64,000 nt of DNA from Vibrio crassostreae (GCF_024347415.1 NZ_AP025476.1:744001-808000), one strand, 5' to 3'. Positions 45,727 to 55,399 are shown, counted from the stretch's first letter. Numbers and translations: made by a program. Notes: generated by a model not told the origin, from the sequence alone.

Positions 45727-47064
45727 TTATACGTTGAGCGCCAGGATCTTTGAGTTTCTCTGATAGTTGTATAGCCCTTGTTTTTCCATCGGTAACTCAT
45801 CAACTGCTATCTCGTAAAAACCTTGTTCACGGAACCAATGAAGGCTGTGTGTCGTTAGAACAAATATTTGGTCGATATCGCGAGATTTTGATTGGTGGCG
45901 CATGTAATCCAGCAGTAATTGCCCACGATTTCCATCACGATAATCAGGGTGGATTGCAACACACGCCATCTCTGCCATGTGATCTTCCGGGTAGGCGTAT
46001 AGCGCCGCGCAACCAATGATCAGTCCGTCTTTTTCGATAATGGTAAAGCGGTGGATCTCCTGCTCTAATTGCTCTCTTGAACGACGAACCAAGATGCCTT
46101 GTTCTTCTAAAGGACGAATGAGATCAAATATGCCACCAATATCGTCAATCTGAGCTTGTCTTACTTGCTCTGCACTCGCCATGACCACTTGGGTGCCAAT
46201 ACCATCAAAAGAGAACAGCTCTTGGATTAATGCGCCGTCGACTTTGTAGCTGATTAGATGGCAACGAGGTACGCCTGCACGACACGCTGAGATCGCACCT
46301 TTCAAGAAGCGCAGCGTTCCTGTGCTCATGTCTTCGGCAGGTTTTTGAGATTCTGTTAAGCGTTCTAGAATTTGTTTGGCGTCTTTAGGGAAGAGTTCGG
46401 CGAGTACATTGCCGCTTTCATCTGTTACCCCTTGTTCGGAGCAGAATCCAATCAGCTTGTCGGCTTTTAAACGAATGGCTACTTGAGTCGCGACTTCTTC
46501 AGAAAGCAGATTAAAGCTTTCGCCAGTCACGGAGCTAGCTATAGGCCCAAGAAGGACGATGGAACCTTGGTCAAGTGTGCGATTAATCCCTTCTATATCG
46601 ATTCGACGAATACGCCCACTGTGGCAATAATCTGTACCATCATCGACACCTAGCGGTTGCGCGGTAATGAAGTTACCACTCATCACATTGAGTTGAGTGC
46701 CTGCCATAGGGGTGTTGTTCAAGCTCATTGAAAGGCGAGCAGTTATGGCTAGTTGTAGCTGGCCAGCTGCCTGCATAGCAACACCCAGAGAGTATTCATC
46801 GGTGACTCTAATATTCTTGTGATAAGGCGTATGGCAATCTTGTTTTTCTAGCAGTTGGTTGATCTGTGGCCTTGCCCCGTGAACGAGAACAATCTTCACG
46901 CCAAGGCTATGGAGTAGGGCAATGTCGCTAATAATGTTACCAAAGTTTCTATCGGCAACAGCTTCGCCTCCCAGCATAATGACCATGGTTTTGCCACGGT
47001 GAGCATTCACGTAAGGGGTTGATTGTCTGAAACCTTTTACTAGCGCTGTACTTCTTAATTTCAC
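45727..47064 (-). CDS. argA: Amino-acid N-acetyltransferase (N-acetylglutamate synthase)
   Basis: ArgA makes N-acetylglutamate, the first step of arginine synthesis. The 445-residue protein has an N-terminal amino acid kinase-like domain ([41 protein letters not shown]) that mediates arginine feedback. A C-terminal GNAT acetyltransferase domain has [26 protein letters not shown] and the acetyl-CoA loop. The length is standard. Tandem ArgR-like boxes lie directly upstream. Confidence 0.95.
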   Translation of the reverse strand: MKLRSTALVKGFRQSTPYVNAHRGKTMVIMLGGEAVADRNFGNIISDIALLHSLGVKIVLVHGARPQINQLLEKQDCHTPYHKNIRVTDEYSLGVAMQAAGQLQLAITARLSMSLNNTPMAGTQLNVMSGNFITAQPLGVDDGTDYCHSGRIRRIDIEGINRTLDQGSIVLLGPIASSVTGESFNLLSEEVATQVAIRLKADKLIGFCSEQGVTDESGNVLAELFPKDAKQILERLTESQKPAEDMSTGTLRFLKGAISACRAGVPRCHLISYKVDGALIQELFSFDGIGTQVVMASAEQVRQAQIDDIGGIFDLIRPLEEQGILVRRSREQLEQEIHRFTIIEKDGLIIGCAALYAYPEDHMAEMACVAIHPDYRDGNRGQLLLDYMRHQSKSRDIDQIFVLTTHSLHWFREQGFYEIAVDELPMEKQGLYNYQRNSKILALNV

Positions 47065-47078
47065 AGAACAAGTCCATT

Positions 47079-47117
47079 TGTGTTTATTTATTCGTTAATT
47101 TAGCATTTAAATTCAAA
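47079..47117 (-). promoter_or_regulatory. Tandem ArgR boxes upstream of argA
   Basis: Two 18-bp ARG-box-like sites (47079-47096 and 47100-47117) are separated by 3 bp, the exact tandem spacing used by ArgR hexamers. Their cores read TGTTT-N4-ATTCG and AGCAT-N4-ATTCA against TGAAT-N4-ATTCA. Individual matches are moderate; the spacing and position support the call. Confidence 0.55.
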
Positions 47118-47211
47118 TGTAAACAACACCTTTTTGGAATAAAGCGCAAACTATTCTTATCTAGACTTCAATATATAAACTGTCTCAGTGTAGAATGCGC
47201 ATAGCATCCTT

Positions 47212-47700
47212 ATGAGTCGTAAACGAATGCAGCAAGTTCCAGCTACAAAGAACAAAATCGATGAGATAACCAAAGGCCTCTACAGTGAAGCAGATCAGCG
47301 CAATCAATCTAAGTTGAAGCGTAAGATCATTGAGCGCTGCTTAATGGTTTTAGCCTTGGTGGGTTCATTTGCTGTGGTTTCTTTATTCGGTGATGTGCTT
47401 TCCCGAGTGCAAGATGCGGCGACGCCTGATCATCTAATATATGGTACTTGGATAGAGCAGGATGTTGCACATTATGCGACAGATGAGTTTGTACTGAATG
47501 CTAATGGTGTGTCAGTTCGTGGGTCTGTTATCTCGACGAACTTTGACTTTGATGGCCACTACTTCGAATATAAGGCCGGTGAAAAGACCTATCGCTACCG
47601 CATGACTAATTCTGACAATACAGAAATGGTGCTCGATTCTGACAGCCACTATAACCCTATCTTCCGCCTTAAAGGTCACATCGATAACTCCGTCCGGTAG
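47212..47700 (+). CDS. DUF2850-type membrane-anchored protein
   Basis: A 162-residue protein with a basic cytoplasmic N-terminus (residues 1-41), one membrane segment (CLMVLALVGSFAVVSLFG, about residues 43-60) and an extracytoplasmic beta-rich domain containing LIYGTWIEQDVAHYATDEFVL. This matches my memory of the Vibrio DUF2850 family, whose function is unknown. A second in-frame ATG occurs at 47227. It is divergent from argA. Confidence 0.65.
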   Translation: MSRKRMQQVPATKNKIDEITKGLYSEADQRNQSKLKRKIIERCLMVLALVGSFAVVSLFGDVLSRVQDAATPDHLIYGTWIEQDVAHYATDEFVLNANGVSVRGSVISTNFDFDGHYFEYKAGEKTYRYRMTNSDNTEMVLDSDSHYNPIFRLKGHIDNSVR

Positions 47701-47790
47701 GTTATCTTATTGTAAACTCTTACAATCTAAGATTGTGTTATCTGACTGTTTTTGTCATCCTCGATGCATAGAATTTTTAGGATGACTCTT

Positions 47791-48894
47791 GTGATTAAAA
47801 AATGGCTTCCCCTTGTCGCTGCCTCTTTGTTATTTGGCTGTGCTCAACCCACTGATCTCGCTCAACAACACCTTGATGATGAATTTCCCCGCACCTTAAA
47901 TAAGGTCGATCAGGTTGAATCCAATAAACCAAGAGACTATACCGCATTTTCAGAGCAAGCTGAGATGGTGGTTTCTAAATCCCCTTCGATGGCTAAAATC
48001 TATGAGCCGCTTTATCAGCAACTCAATGAGTGGGCAATGCTGAGTGGTGACCCGAGTGAGTTAGCAAACTTTGGCGTTCAAACTGCGCAGCTTGGTGGTG
48101 GTGATAAACAAGGCAATGTTTTGTTCACGGGTTACTTTTCTCCTGTAATGGAGTTGCGCCACGAAGCGAATGAAGAATATCGTTACCCAGTTTATGGGCT
48201 TCCTGAATGTGGTAAAGAGTGTCCAACACGCGAAGAGATTTACAACGGCGCATTAGAAGGTCAAGGCCTTGAGTTAGGTTACTCAGCAAACCGCATCGAC
48301 CCATTTATGATGGAAGTGCAGGGCAGTGGGTTCGTGCACTTCGGTGATGATGATACGCTGCAGTATTTCGCATACGCAGGTAAGAACAATAAAGCTTATG
48401 TGAGCATTGGCCGTGTTTTGATTGAGCGAGGCTTAGTTCCACGCGAAAAAATGTCACTAAAAGCAATCAAAGAGTGGGTATTGGCAAACGACCCTGAAGT
48501 GGTCAAAGAGTTGCTTGAGCAAAATCCATCTTTCGTGTTTTTTGAAGCGAGAGACGACTTGTCAGTAATGGGTAGTGCTGGGATTCCTCTATTACCAATG
48601 GCTGCAGTAGCTGGCGATCGCTCTATCTTGCCTATGGGAACTCCAATTCTGGCTGAGGTTCCTTTATTGAATGCGGATGGTACTTGGAGCGGTGCACACC
48701 AATTAAGACTGTTACTGGTTTTGGATACGGGCGGCGCGGTTAAGCAAAACCATTTGGACCTTTACCACGGCATGGGCCCTCGAGCGGGTACTGAAGCGGG
48801 TCATTACAAGCATTTTGGTCGTGTGTGGAAGCTCGGCTTAGATGGTAGCGCAACTGAAGCGCCTTGGGCTTTGCCTCCTGAAAAGGTAGAGTAA
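47791..48894 (+). CDS. mltA: Membrane-bound lytic murein transglycosylase A
   Basis: MltA is an outer membrane lipoprotein that cleaves peptidoglycan. A GTG start at 47791 is proposed because AGGA lies 8 nt upstream and the product (367 residues) then begins VIKKWLPLVAASLLFGC, a clean lipoprotein signal. Later come the MltA domain (GNVLFTGYFSPVMELR, RIDPFMMEVQGSGFV) and a 3D domain with catalytic Asp in LVLDTGGAVKQNHLDLYHGMG. Upstream ATGs at 47764 and 47782 are alternatives without a good ribosome binding site. Confidence 0.92.
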   Translation: MIKKWLPLVAASLLFGCAQPTDLAQQHLDDEFPRTLNKVDQVESNKPRDYTAFSEQAEMVVSKSPSMAKIYEPLYQQLNEWAMLSGDPSELANFGVQTAQLGGGDKQGNVLFTGYFSPVMELRHEANEEYRYPVYGLPECGKECPTREEIYNGALEGQGLELGYSANRIDPFMMEVQGSGFVHFGDDDTLQYFAYAGKNNKAYVSIGRVLIERGLVPREKMSLKAIKEWVLANDPEVVKELLEQNPSFVFFEARDDLSVMGSAGIPLLPMAAVAGDRSILPMGTPILAEVPLLNADGTWSGAHQLRLLLVLDTGGAVKQNHLDLYHGMGPRAGTEAGHYKHFGRVWKLGLDGSATEAPWALPPEKVE

Positions 48895-48950
48895 GCGACA
48901 ATAAAATGGGGCATTGAAAGCGAATCGCTAATCCCCTAGACTTTTTATTC

Positions 48951-48977
48951 AAGAGTGCGTATAAAACGCACTCTTTT
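48951..48977 (+). terminator. Terminator after mltA
   Basis: A 10-bp perfect stem (AAGAGTGCGT/ACGCACTCTT) with a 5-nt loop is followed by a T-rich tract, about 55 nt after the mltA stop codon. Confidence 0.85.
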
Positions 48978-49007
48978 CTTTTTCTCAGAAATAAATTGGC
49001 GGCAACA

Positions 49008-49817
49008 ATGCGTGAATTGACCACTCCAGCTTCAGAAAACTATGACCAACGATTTGGTGGCACTCGTCGCCTGTATGGCAATAGTGAAGTCGACATACTT
49101 AGAGGAGCACATGTGTGTGTGATCGGTATTGGTGGTGTAGGTTCATGGGCGGTTGAAGCGCTTGCTCGTACTGGTTTAGGTGAGCTGACGTTGATCGATA
49201 TGGATGACGTGTGTGTAACTAACATTAACCGCCAGATTCATGCTATGTCGGGTACCGTTGGTAAGAGCAAAATCGAAGTGATGGCAGAGCGCGTCAAGCT
49301 GATTAATCCTGAGTGTAAGGTTAACCTGATTGATGACTTTATCGGCCCAGACAATCAGGCTGAATACCTATCGAAAGAATTCGACTTTGTGTTAGATGCG
49401 ATTGATAGCATGAAAGCGAAGGCTTCACTGCTGGCGTACTGTCGTAGCAACAAAATCAAGGTGATCACTACCGGTGGCGCTGGTGGTCAAATCGATCCGA
49501 CTCAAATCAAAGTGGCCGATTTGACCAAGACGATTCAAGATCCGCTAGCGAAGAAGCTAAAAGATACCCTTCGTCGTCATCATAATTTCCCTAAGAATCC
49601 AGCGCGTAAGTTTGGTATCGATTGTGTGTTCTCAACTGAACAGCTGAAATACCCTCAAGCTGACGGCAGTGTATGCGCTGCGAAAGCGACCGCAGAAGGT
49701 CCAAAGCGCATGGATTGTGCGACGGGTTTTGGTGCGGCAACGGTGGTAACTGCTACGTTTGGTTTTGTGGCTGTTTCACGTATTGTAGAAAAGCTGATTC
49801 AAAAGCACGCTAAGTAA
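49008..49817 (+). CDS. tcdA: tRNA threonylcarbamoyladenosine dehydratase TcdA
   Basis: TcdA (CsdL) cyclises t6A to ct6A in tRNAs. The 269-residue product has the E1/ThiF-like nucleotide site VCVIGIGGVGSWAVEALARTG, DVCVTNINRQIHA, and the conserved TGGAGGQIDPT and DGSVCAAKATAEGPKRMDCATGFGAA segments. The start at 49008 has GGCGG 6 nt upstream; a TTG four codons earlier is possible. It is followed by csdE, its sulfur-relay partner in E. coli, and csdA lies convergent beyond, so the trio is kept together. Confidence 0.93.
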   Translation: MRELTTPASENYDQRFGGTRRLYGNSEVDILRGAHVCVIGIGGVGSWAVEALARTGLGELTLIDMDDVCVTNINRQIHAMSGTVGKSKIEVMAERVKLINPECKVNLIDDFIGPDNQAEYLSKEFDFVLDAIDSMKAKASLLAYCRSNKIKVITTGGAGGQIDPTQIKVADLTKTIQDPLAKKLKDTLRRHHNFPKNPARKFGIDCVFSTEQLKYPQADGSVCAAKATAEGPKRMDCATGFGAATVVTATFGFVAVSRIVEKLIQKHAK

Positions 49818-49848
49818 CGTCTTCTACTCAATTAACAATCGACTGGAT

Positions 49849-50283
49849 ATGAAAATGACCACCTTCCCAAGCTCTCCTTTCGGCACTGAAATTACCAGTG
49901 ATGATATTGTCGCGAAAATGCAGACATTCAGCGGCTGGGAAGACCGTTATCGCCAAGTGATTCAATGGGGAAAAAAACTACCTAACATGCCTGATGAACT
50001 GAAAAGTGAGCAGGTTGTAGTGTCTGGTTGTGAAAGCCGAGTGTGGTTAGTTTCTCAGAATATCGATGGTGTTTGGCACTTTTGTGCTGATTCTGATGCT
50101 CGTATCGTTCGCGGGCTAATCGCATTAGTGATGGCTGCGTATGATGGAAAAACATCAGAGCAGGTACAAGCATTCGATATTGATGGCTACTTCGAAAAAA
50201 TCGGTCTAATCACCCATCTAAGCCCATCTCGCGGTAATGGATTAAAAGCGATTGTTGCTCAAATCCAAGAGCTCAGTGCTTAA
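49849..50283 (+). CDS. csdE: Cysteine desulfuration protein CsdE (SufE family)
   Basis: CsdE accepts sulfur from the cysteine desulfurase CsdA. The 144-residue protein carries the acceptor Cys61 in VVVSGCESRVW and the SufE-like core FSGWEDRYRQVIQWGKKLP and SDARIVRGLIALVMAAYDG. The ATG at 49849 is used; a second ATG is two codons later. It lies 31 nt after tcdA and probably shares its transcript. Confidence 0.9.
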   Translation: MKMTTFPSSPFGTEITSDDIVAKMQTFSGWEDRYRQVIQWGKKLPNMPDELKSEQVVVSGCESRVWLVSQNIDGVWHFCADSDARIVRGLIALVMAAYDGKTSEQVQAFDIDGYFEKIGLITHLSPSRGNGLKAIVAQIQELSA

Positions 50284-50309
50284 CATCTCTTAGATACACA
50301 GAAACAAAA

Positions 50310-50334
50310 AGGGTTGACGCTAAACGCCAACCCT
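50310..50334. terminator. Terminator between csdE and csdA
   Basis: AGGGTTG pairs with CAACCCT, extended by CG/CG past one mismatch. It has an A run to the left (a T tract for the minus strand), between the two convergent genes. Confidence 0.75.
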
Positions 50335-50357
50335 AAATAATTTCGCTCGTGACTCGG

Positions 50358-51569
50358 CTAAAGCATATCAACGGCTTTTTCTATCGCCGCTACGAGCCTT
50401 TCAACATCATCCATGTTGTTGTAAATGCCAAATGAAATACGAACCGTTCCTTTCACATTAAGAGCATCCATCAATGGGTGAGCACAATGATGCCCTGCAC
50501 GTACTGCGATACCTTGCTGATCCAGTAGAGTCGCTATATCTTGATGGTGAACGCCATCCATTACAAACGTAATCACACTGGCGTTGGGTTGATAGCCCAA
50601 AATCTGAATGTCATCCAGTTTACTGAGCGCAAGGTAAGTCTCGTGCTGTAGCTGGTGGATATGATTTTCGACATCTTGCTGTGTAAAACCACTTAACCAT
50701 TCTATTGCAGTACTTAATGCTATCGCTCCGGCAACATTTGGCGTGCCTGCTTCAAACTTGCCCGGTAATTCTGAAAAAGTGGTACCAGAAAATGATACTC
50801 GCTCAACCATTTTACCTCCACCGTGCCATGGTGGCATCGCTTCGAGCAATTCAAGCTTGCCGTAAAGTACACCAATGCCGGCGGGAGCATAGAGCTTGTG
50901 CCCAGAGAATACGTAGAAATCAGCGCCTAAAGCTGCAACATCAATTGATTCATGAACGATACCTTGTGCGCCATCAACCACCACAACCGCATTCATCTTG
51001 TGAGCTTTTTCGATGACTTGTTCAATTGGCTGACGAGAACCTGTGACATTGGTGATCTGAGCTAAGGCAACAATCTTGGTCTTATCATTAAGAAGATGAT
51101 CAAAAGCTTGTAGATCAAATTCGCAATCAGATGTCATTGGTACTTTAACTACTTTAGCGCCGTTTTGTTCTGCCACAATTTGCCAAGGCACTATGTTGGC
51201 GTGATGTTCCATCTCACTCACTAAGATCTCATCACCAGGTTGAAGCGTGCTTCTAGCGTAGGTTTGAGCGATAAGGTTGAGTGCTTCGGTGGCACCGCGA
51301 GTCCAGATAATCTCTTTCGATGAGGTTGCGCCAATAAACTGAGCGACCTTGTCTCTAGCGCCTTCAAATTGGCTGGTAGCGTGCGCGGTTAAACTATGAC
51401 TGCCACGATGAACATTGGCATTCTGCTTGGAGTAATATTGGCTAATGGCATCAATAACTACCTGAGGTTTTTGTGTCGTTGCCGCGCTGTCTAAGTAAAT
51501 CAATGGTTGTTGATTGATGGTTTGGGATAGCGCAGGAAACTGCTCTCGGATGTGATTGATATCAAACAT
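50358..51569 (-). CDS. csdA: Cysteine desulfurase CsdA/SufS type
   Basis: A PLP-dependent cysteine desulfurase of 403 residues. The PLP lysine is in VFSGHKLYAP, and the catalytic Cys is in AVRAGHHCAHPLMD. N-terminal PLIYLDSAATTQKP and NVHRGSHSLTAHAT are typical of group II enzymes. The convergent csdE and tcdA genes indicate the CsdA system rather than SUF. GGTAAG precedes the start at 51569. Confidence 0.93.
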   Translation of the reverse strand: MFDINHIREQFPALSQTINQQPLIYLDSAATTQKPQVVIDAISQYYSKQNANVHRGSHSLTAHATSQFEGARDKVAQFIGATSSKEIIWTRGATEALNLIAQTYARSTLQPGDEILVSEMEHHANIVPWQIVAEQNGAKVVKVPMTSDCEFDLQAFDHLLNDKTKIVALAQITNVTGSRQPIEQVIEKAHKMNAVVVVDGAQGIVHESIDVAALGADFYVFSGHKLYAPAGIGVLYGKLELLEAMPPWHGGGKMVERVSFSGTTFSELPGKFEAGTPNVAGAIALSTAIEWLSGFTQQDVENHIHQLQHETYLALSKLDDIQILGYQPNASVITFVMDGVHHQDIATLLDQQGIAVRAGHHCAHPLMDALNVKGTVRISFGIYNNMDDVERLVAAIEKAVDML

Positions 51570-51655
51570 CTATTCTTACCTAAATCTTGGGAATTGGTGC
51601 CAGCGTAATGCTAAGCGGTATCATTATTTTATCGCGACTTGTTAACCGTTGCTGA

Positions 51656-52549
51656 CTAATCTTGATGATTCCAGCTATTTTCTTGCTCTTTGACCTGATC
51701 GAACAGCTTTTGGTTAACGGGAACTTCTATCTGATGCTTATTTGCTGTTTTTATCAGGTGTCCAGTGATGAAGTCGATCTCTGTCTTGCGTTGGTAAAAC
51801 ATATCCTGCTTCATGGATGAGTTGTTCTGGGCTGTGGCTTGGATTACCTGTTTGACGCTCGCTTCTAACTCTTCGATCGAACAATCAATACCTTCTGCCT
51901 GAATAACTTTTGTGAGCTCTTCAACGATAGAGCTTAAAGTATCTCCAAACTTTTGCTCTGCAAGTTCGCCATTTTTGACTTGCTCTAACCCAGTCAGTGG
52001 GTTGATAGCACAGTTGATGGCGAGTTTAGTCCAGAGTGCGGTTTTTATTTCTGGATTCCAACTCACAGTAGGTAAGGCATGCTCCAACACATCAACTAAA
52101 AAAGTGCACTGTTGACCCTTGAGGTTAAAAGCACCCAATTGAGTTTGGCCGGTTCCTGTATGGGATACATTGTTACGATCGGGTTTAAAGGCTGCTTGGG
52201 TGGTGGTCGCTAATACTACCGGATGAATATCAATTTGAGTGGCTATCTCGTCTACTGCTCCCATTCCGTTGTGCATGAACACAAGAATGGTGTCAGGGTC
52301 GAGATATTGAAGTAACGGAGTGGTGGCTTCTTCTACTTGCCAAGCTTTGACTGTGAAGATCACTAAGTCACTCGCTGATAGCTTTTCGATATTGTTGTTA
52401 CTGAAGGAAAGTGAAGCTTGTCCATCAAGTGATAAGTCAATTGAGTTATCAGTGGAGCGACTCCACAAAGAGACATTATGACCAGCTTGAAGTAGTTTTA
52501 TCGCCCATAAAGAGCCAATTGCTCCAGGTCCAACAATAGTGATGTTCAC
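51656..52549 (-). CDS. panE: 2-dehydropantoate 2-reductase (PanE-like)
   Basis: A 297-residue ketopantoate reductase-like protein, for NADPH-dependent synthesis of pantoate on the route to coenzyme A. It has the Rossmann motif ITIVGPGAIGSLWAIKL at the N-terminus, FTVKAWQVEEA, and the conserved catalytic region ALWTKLAINCAINPLTGLEQVKNGEL. Paralogues of this family with other substrates exist, so pantothenate function is likely but not certain. It is separate from csdA by about 85 nt on the same strand. Confidence 0.85.
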   Translation of the reverse strand: MNITIVGPGAIGSLWAIKLLQAGHNVSLWSRSTDNSIDLSLDGQASLSFSNNNIEKLSASDLVIFTVKAWQVEEATTPLLQYLDPDTILVFMHNGMGAVDEIATQIDIHPVVLATTTQAAFKPDRNNVSHTGTGQTQLGAFNLKGQQCTFLVDVLEHALPTVSWNPEIKTALWTKLAINCAINPLTGLEQVKNGELAEQKFGDTLSSIVEELTKVIQAEGIDCSIEELEASVKQVIQATAQNNSSMKQDMFYQRKTEIDFITGHLIKTANKHQIEVPVNQKLFDQVKEQENSWNHQD

Positions 52550-52611
52550 AGCAATACCGAGATAAGAAAGTGATGCTGCAAGGATAGCGAGGCATTAAAT
52601 GAAAGCAATAA

Positions 52612-52637
52612 AAAATGGCACCCGAGGGTGCCATTTT
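52612..52637 (-). terminator. Terminator after ompK
   Basis: An 11-bp perfect stem (AAAATGGCACC/GGTGCCATTTT) with a 4-nt loop has an A-rich left flank, giving a T tract on the minus strand. It ends 22 nt before the ompK stop codon position. Confidence 0.88.
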
Positions 52638-52659
52638 GGAAACTTTCTTAGAAGTTCGA

Positions 52660-53469
52660 TTAGAACTTGTAAGTTACTGCTACGTAGTGACCTACGCCAG
52701 AAGATTCAGCTTGTGTAGATGCATCCCATGGAAGGTTTGCGCCATCTTTAAAGCCGTATACATCGCTGTATAGTTTCAAGCCGTAACCAACTGCAAAGCG
52801 ATCTGAGTGCCAGTAAAGACCATTAAACATCGCGCCGCCGTTGCTTACTTGAGAGTACTCATCTTGCATACCGAATTGGTAATCGATGTAACCTTGGTAA
52901 GAGATGAATGAACCGTTTTCGAAGAAGTAGAATGGCTTGAACCAGTTAGTCGAGATTTGGAAACCGTTCCAGTCTTTGTTGTTTGAGTCGTATGTACCGT
53001 AAAGGTTTAGGCCCATTTTGCCAAACCATGGAACCATTACATCAGAACCAAGACCAACTTTTTGAGTGTTAACGCCAGAGTTACCACCCCATTCCATAAG
53101 CGTAGATACGTAAAGCTCTTGAACTGGACCGAAAGAAAGATCTTTACCTGTTAGCCCGTCAAGAGACATACGAGGAGCAAACTTCATGAAGATTTTTTCT
53201 TGGCCATTTTTATCACTACCTGGATCAGAAGTTAGGTTGAATACGTCAACGTAACCGTAAAGATCAAAGATTCCAGAGCGACCACCAAATTCCATCTCTA
53301 GGTAATCATGAGTAGACTCAGTAACGCCTTTCTCATTGAATGCACCCATAAGGTTGAACTGCATCCATTTGTAATCGTTCTTATGGATGTCGCCGTCAGA
53401 ATAATCAGCCGCCATTACTGGAGCAGATGCTGCTGCAAGTAGGCCAAGAGTTAAAAGTGATTTACGCAT
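52660..53469 (-). CDS. ompK: Outer membrane protein OmpK (Tsx-like channel)
   Basis: A 269-residue outer membrane beta-barrel related to the nucleoside channel Tsx and known in vibrios as the receptor of phage KVP40. The signal peptide MRKSLLTLGLLAAASAPVMA is followed by the mature ADYSDGDIHKNDYKWMQF. The barrel stretches HDYLEMEFGGRSGIFDLYGY and FYFFENGSFISYQGY are diagnostic, and the C-terminus ends in the barrel signature VAVTYKF. The start at 53469 has AGAGAG upstream. A CRP site further upstream fits regulation of Tsx-like genes. Confidence 0.93.
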   Translation of the reverse strand: MRKSLLTLGLLAAASAPVMAADYSDGDIHKNDYKWMQFNLMGAFNEKGVTESTHDYLEMEFGGRSGIFDLYGYVDVFNLTSDPGSDKNGQEKIFMKFAPRMSLDGLTGKDLSFGPVQELYVSTLMEWGGNSGVNTQKVGLGSDVMVPWFGKMGLNLYGTYDSNNKDWNGFQISTNWFKPFYFFENGSFISYQGYIDYQFGMQDEYSQVSNGGAMFNGLYWHSDRFAVGYGLKLYSDVYGFKDGANLPWDASTQAESSGVGHYVAVTYKF

Positions 53470-53540
53470 AATGGAACTCTCTATGTTAAAAATGAATAAC
53501 CCGCTAATCCGTGCGTGTTTATGATGTCCGAATGCCGAGC

Positions 53541-53617
53541 ATAATAGCGATTTTGTTCTCAAATAAAAGTGAGACAGAGTGAAAACTACAATTATTAAAG
53601 TGAGACTGATCACACTA
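53541..53617 (-). promoter_or_regulatory. Likely CRP site and promoter of ompK
   Basis: On the minus strand TGTGA-TCAGTC-TCACT (53614-53599) matches the CRP consensus TGTGA-N6-TCACA with one mismatch. TATTAT at 53546-53541 is a plausible -10 element. The CRP centre would be near -72 relative to the implied start, a standard class I position. AAAGTGAGAC occurs twice in the plus strand (near 53566 and 53598). Confidence 0.6.
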
Positions 53618-54058
53618 ATGATCTAAATGATGGAACTTTAAGGTGGCAATGCATCCTGATGCACCCTTAATTCTATTGATTTTGTGAAATTCGATTATTT
53701 TGTGGATAAATAGGTTAAATGCTGCGCTAAGCAAACGATTCTACTAATTAGAGTGACATTCATATCAAAATCAACAGTATTCTTTTCTATGTAATTTATC
53801 CCCAGAAAACGACTAAATCTCTCCTCAGTTAGATCCACTCTTTGATCTATTTTTAACCAGCTCCGTAGTGGTGGGGGAATCAATTGATGAACAATTCATG
53901 TGATGAGTAATTTGGAATGTCAGCCTTATTACTTTTCCCATCACAGATATTATTGAGACAGTTCACTGCACTAAATACTGAGAGAGAGTATTTGAAGATT
54001 TTTTACTGAGCTTATCTTTTGTGTGACGAACTGGTCTAACTTTTTGGAGAGAAGACCG
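53618..54058. other. Intergenic region between ompK and the DUF4397 gene
   Basis: About 440 nt of AT-rich DNA. A 62-codon frame on the minus strand (53695-53883) has no ribosome binding site and no recognisable product and is not accepted. GGAGAG about 8 nt before 54059 is the ribosome binding site of the next gene. No other element is recognised. Confidence 0.45.
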
Positions 54059-55399
54059 ATGAAATATTCACCATTACTAGCGGTAGCAATATCAGCGCTG
54101 TTCATTGTTGGGTGTGACGATGACGATGAACCTACTACACAACTTCAAGCCGTTCACGCATCACCTGATGCACCTTTGGCTAATGTTATCGTCAACAGTC
54201 AAGCTCGTTGGACTGGCGTCGATTATGCTCAAGCGTCTGGGTACGCGTCAGTGTCAGAAGGGCAGACTTCAGTGCAAGTTGACGTTCAGCTTCCTGGGGA
54301 GGCCGTCGCAACCGTCATACCTCAAAGCCAATTTAACCTGAGCAAAGACCTAGATTACACCGTGATGGTGGTCGGCGATGCTGATGGTTCTAATAACCCG
54401 GTTGAGGCTTTAGTTGTTACTCGTCCTGCTGCGGGCACGGCAACAAGTTCAAGTTTAGATGTGCAAGTAGTCCATGCGGCGACAGGTGTCGGCGATGTAA
54501 ACTTGTATGTCACAGGTCCTAGCGATCCATTGGGTGCACCGTTGGGGACGTTGGCTTATAAAGATTTTACCGATGTGCTCAATATTCCTGCTGGTCAATA
54601 TCGCGTGAGACTTGAAACAGTAACTGGTAGTGCTATCGCGTTTGATTCAGGAGAGATCACTTTGTCTGGCGGTAGCGAGCTAACGATTGCAGCTGTGCCA
54701 AGAGCTGACTCAAACAGTGCATCTCCAGTTAAGTTGATGGTGATGGATGGTAGCGGTTCCTCTTTAATATACGACATGTCAGAAACTGCCGAAGTGAGAG
54801 TCGGGCATTTGGTCGATGGCGCACCAACAGTAGACGTGTTCGTAAACTCAGCAGCATCAGCTGATTTTGCTGACCTTGTGTTTAAAGACATAACCATGTT
54901 TAAAGATTTAGCCGTAGGTACTTATGATTTAGATATCTTTGCTGATGGCACTACAACCAATGCACTGATTGATGCAGATGGTGTCGCGGTATTTGCTGGT
55001 ATGGATTACAGCATCTATGCAGTAGGGACAGTAAGTCCGCTTAACTTGGAACCTTTGGTTGTTCCTGAAAACCGTCGCCCGGTTGCGACCAGTGCAGTGT
55101 TAAACATTACGCACGCGGCGGCTAATCCAATTGCGGCTTCGGTTGATATCTACTTAACAGAAAACGTGGGCATTGCTGGCAGTACCCCAGCATTGAGTGA
55201 TGTGAAATTCAAAGATTACGCGAACGGTATTTATGTTGCAGCCGGGTCTTACTTTGTGACCATTACTGTAGCGGGCCAACCGTCAGTTGTGGCGATTGAT
55301 TCAGCTCCTGCTACGCTAGCTAGTGGTGTGGTGTATCAAGTCGTGGCAATTGATGACGGAGCGGGTTTTAATCTTATAGTGAGTGATACAACAGATTAG
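54059..55399 (+). CDS. DUF4397 repeat lipoprotein
   Basis: A 446-residue predicted lipoprotein with signal MKYSPLLAVAISALFIVGC (Cys 19) followed by Asp/Glu-rich DDDDEP. The mature part contains several copies of a DUF4397-like beta domain: QAVHASPDAPLANVIVN, QVVHAATGVGDVNLYV, RVGHLVDGAPTVDVFVN and ITHAAANPIAASVDIYL begin four related units. Function is unknown; cell-surface adhesion or matrix roles are possible. The start at 54059 is chosen because it begins the signal peptide and has GGAGAG upstream. Confidence 0.85.
   Translation: MKYSPLLAVAISALFIVGCDDDDEPTTQLQAVHASPDAPLANVIVNSQARWTGVDYAQASGYASVSEGQTSVQVDVQLPGEAVATVIPQSQFNLSKDLDYTVMVVGDADGSNNPVEALVVTRPAAGTATSSSLDVQVVHAATGVGDVNLYVTGPSDPLGAPLGTLAYKDFTDVLNIPAGQYRVRLETVTGSAIAFDSGEITLSGGSELTIAAVPRADSNSASPVKLMVMDGSGSSLIYDMSETAEVRVGHLVDGAPTVDVFVNSAASADFADLVFKDITMFKDLAVGTYDLDIFADGTTTNALIDADGVAVFAGMDYSIYAVGTVSPLNLEPLVVPENRRPVATSAVLNITHAAANPIAASVDIYLTENVGIAGSTPALSDVKFKDYANGIYVAAGSYFVTITVAGQPSVVAIDSAPATLASGVVYQVVAIDDGAGFNLIVSDTTD

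Noticed and set aside
53695..53883. 62-codon minus-strand frame between ompK and the DUF4397 gene
   Set aside because: No ribosome binding site and no recognisable product; it lies in AT-rich intergenic DNA.
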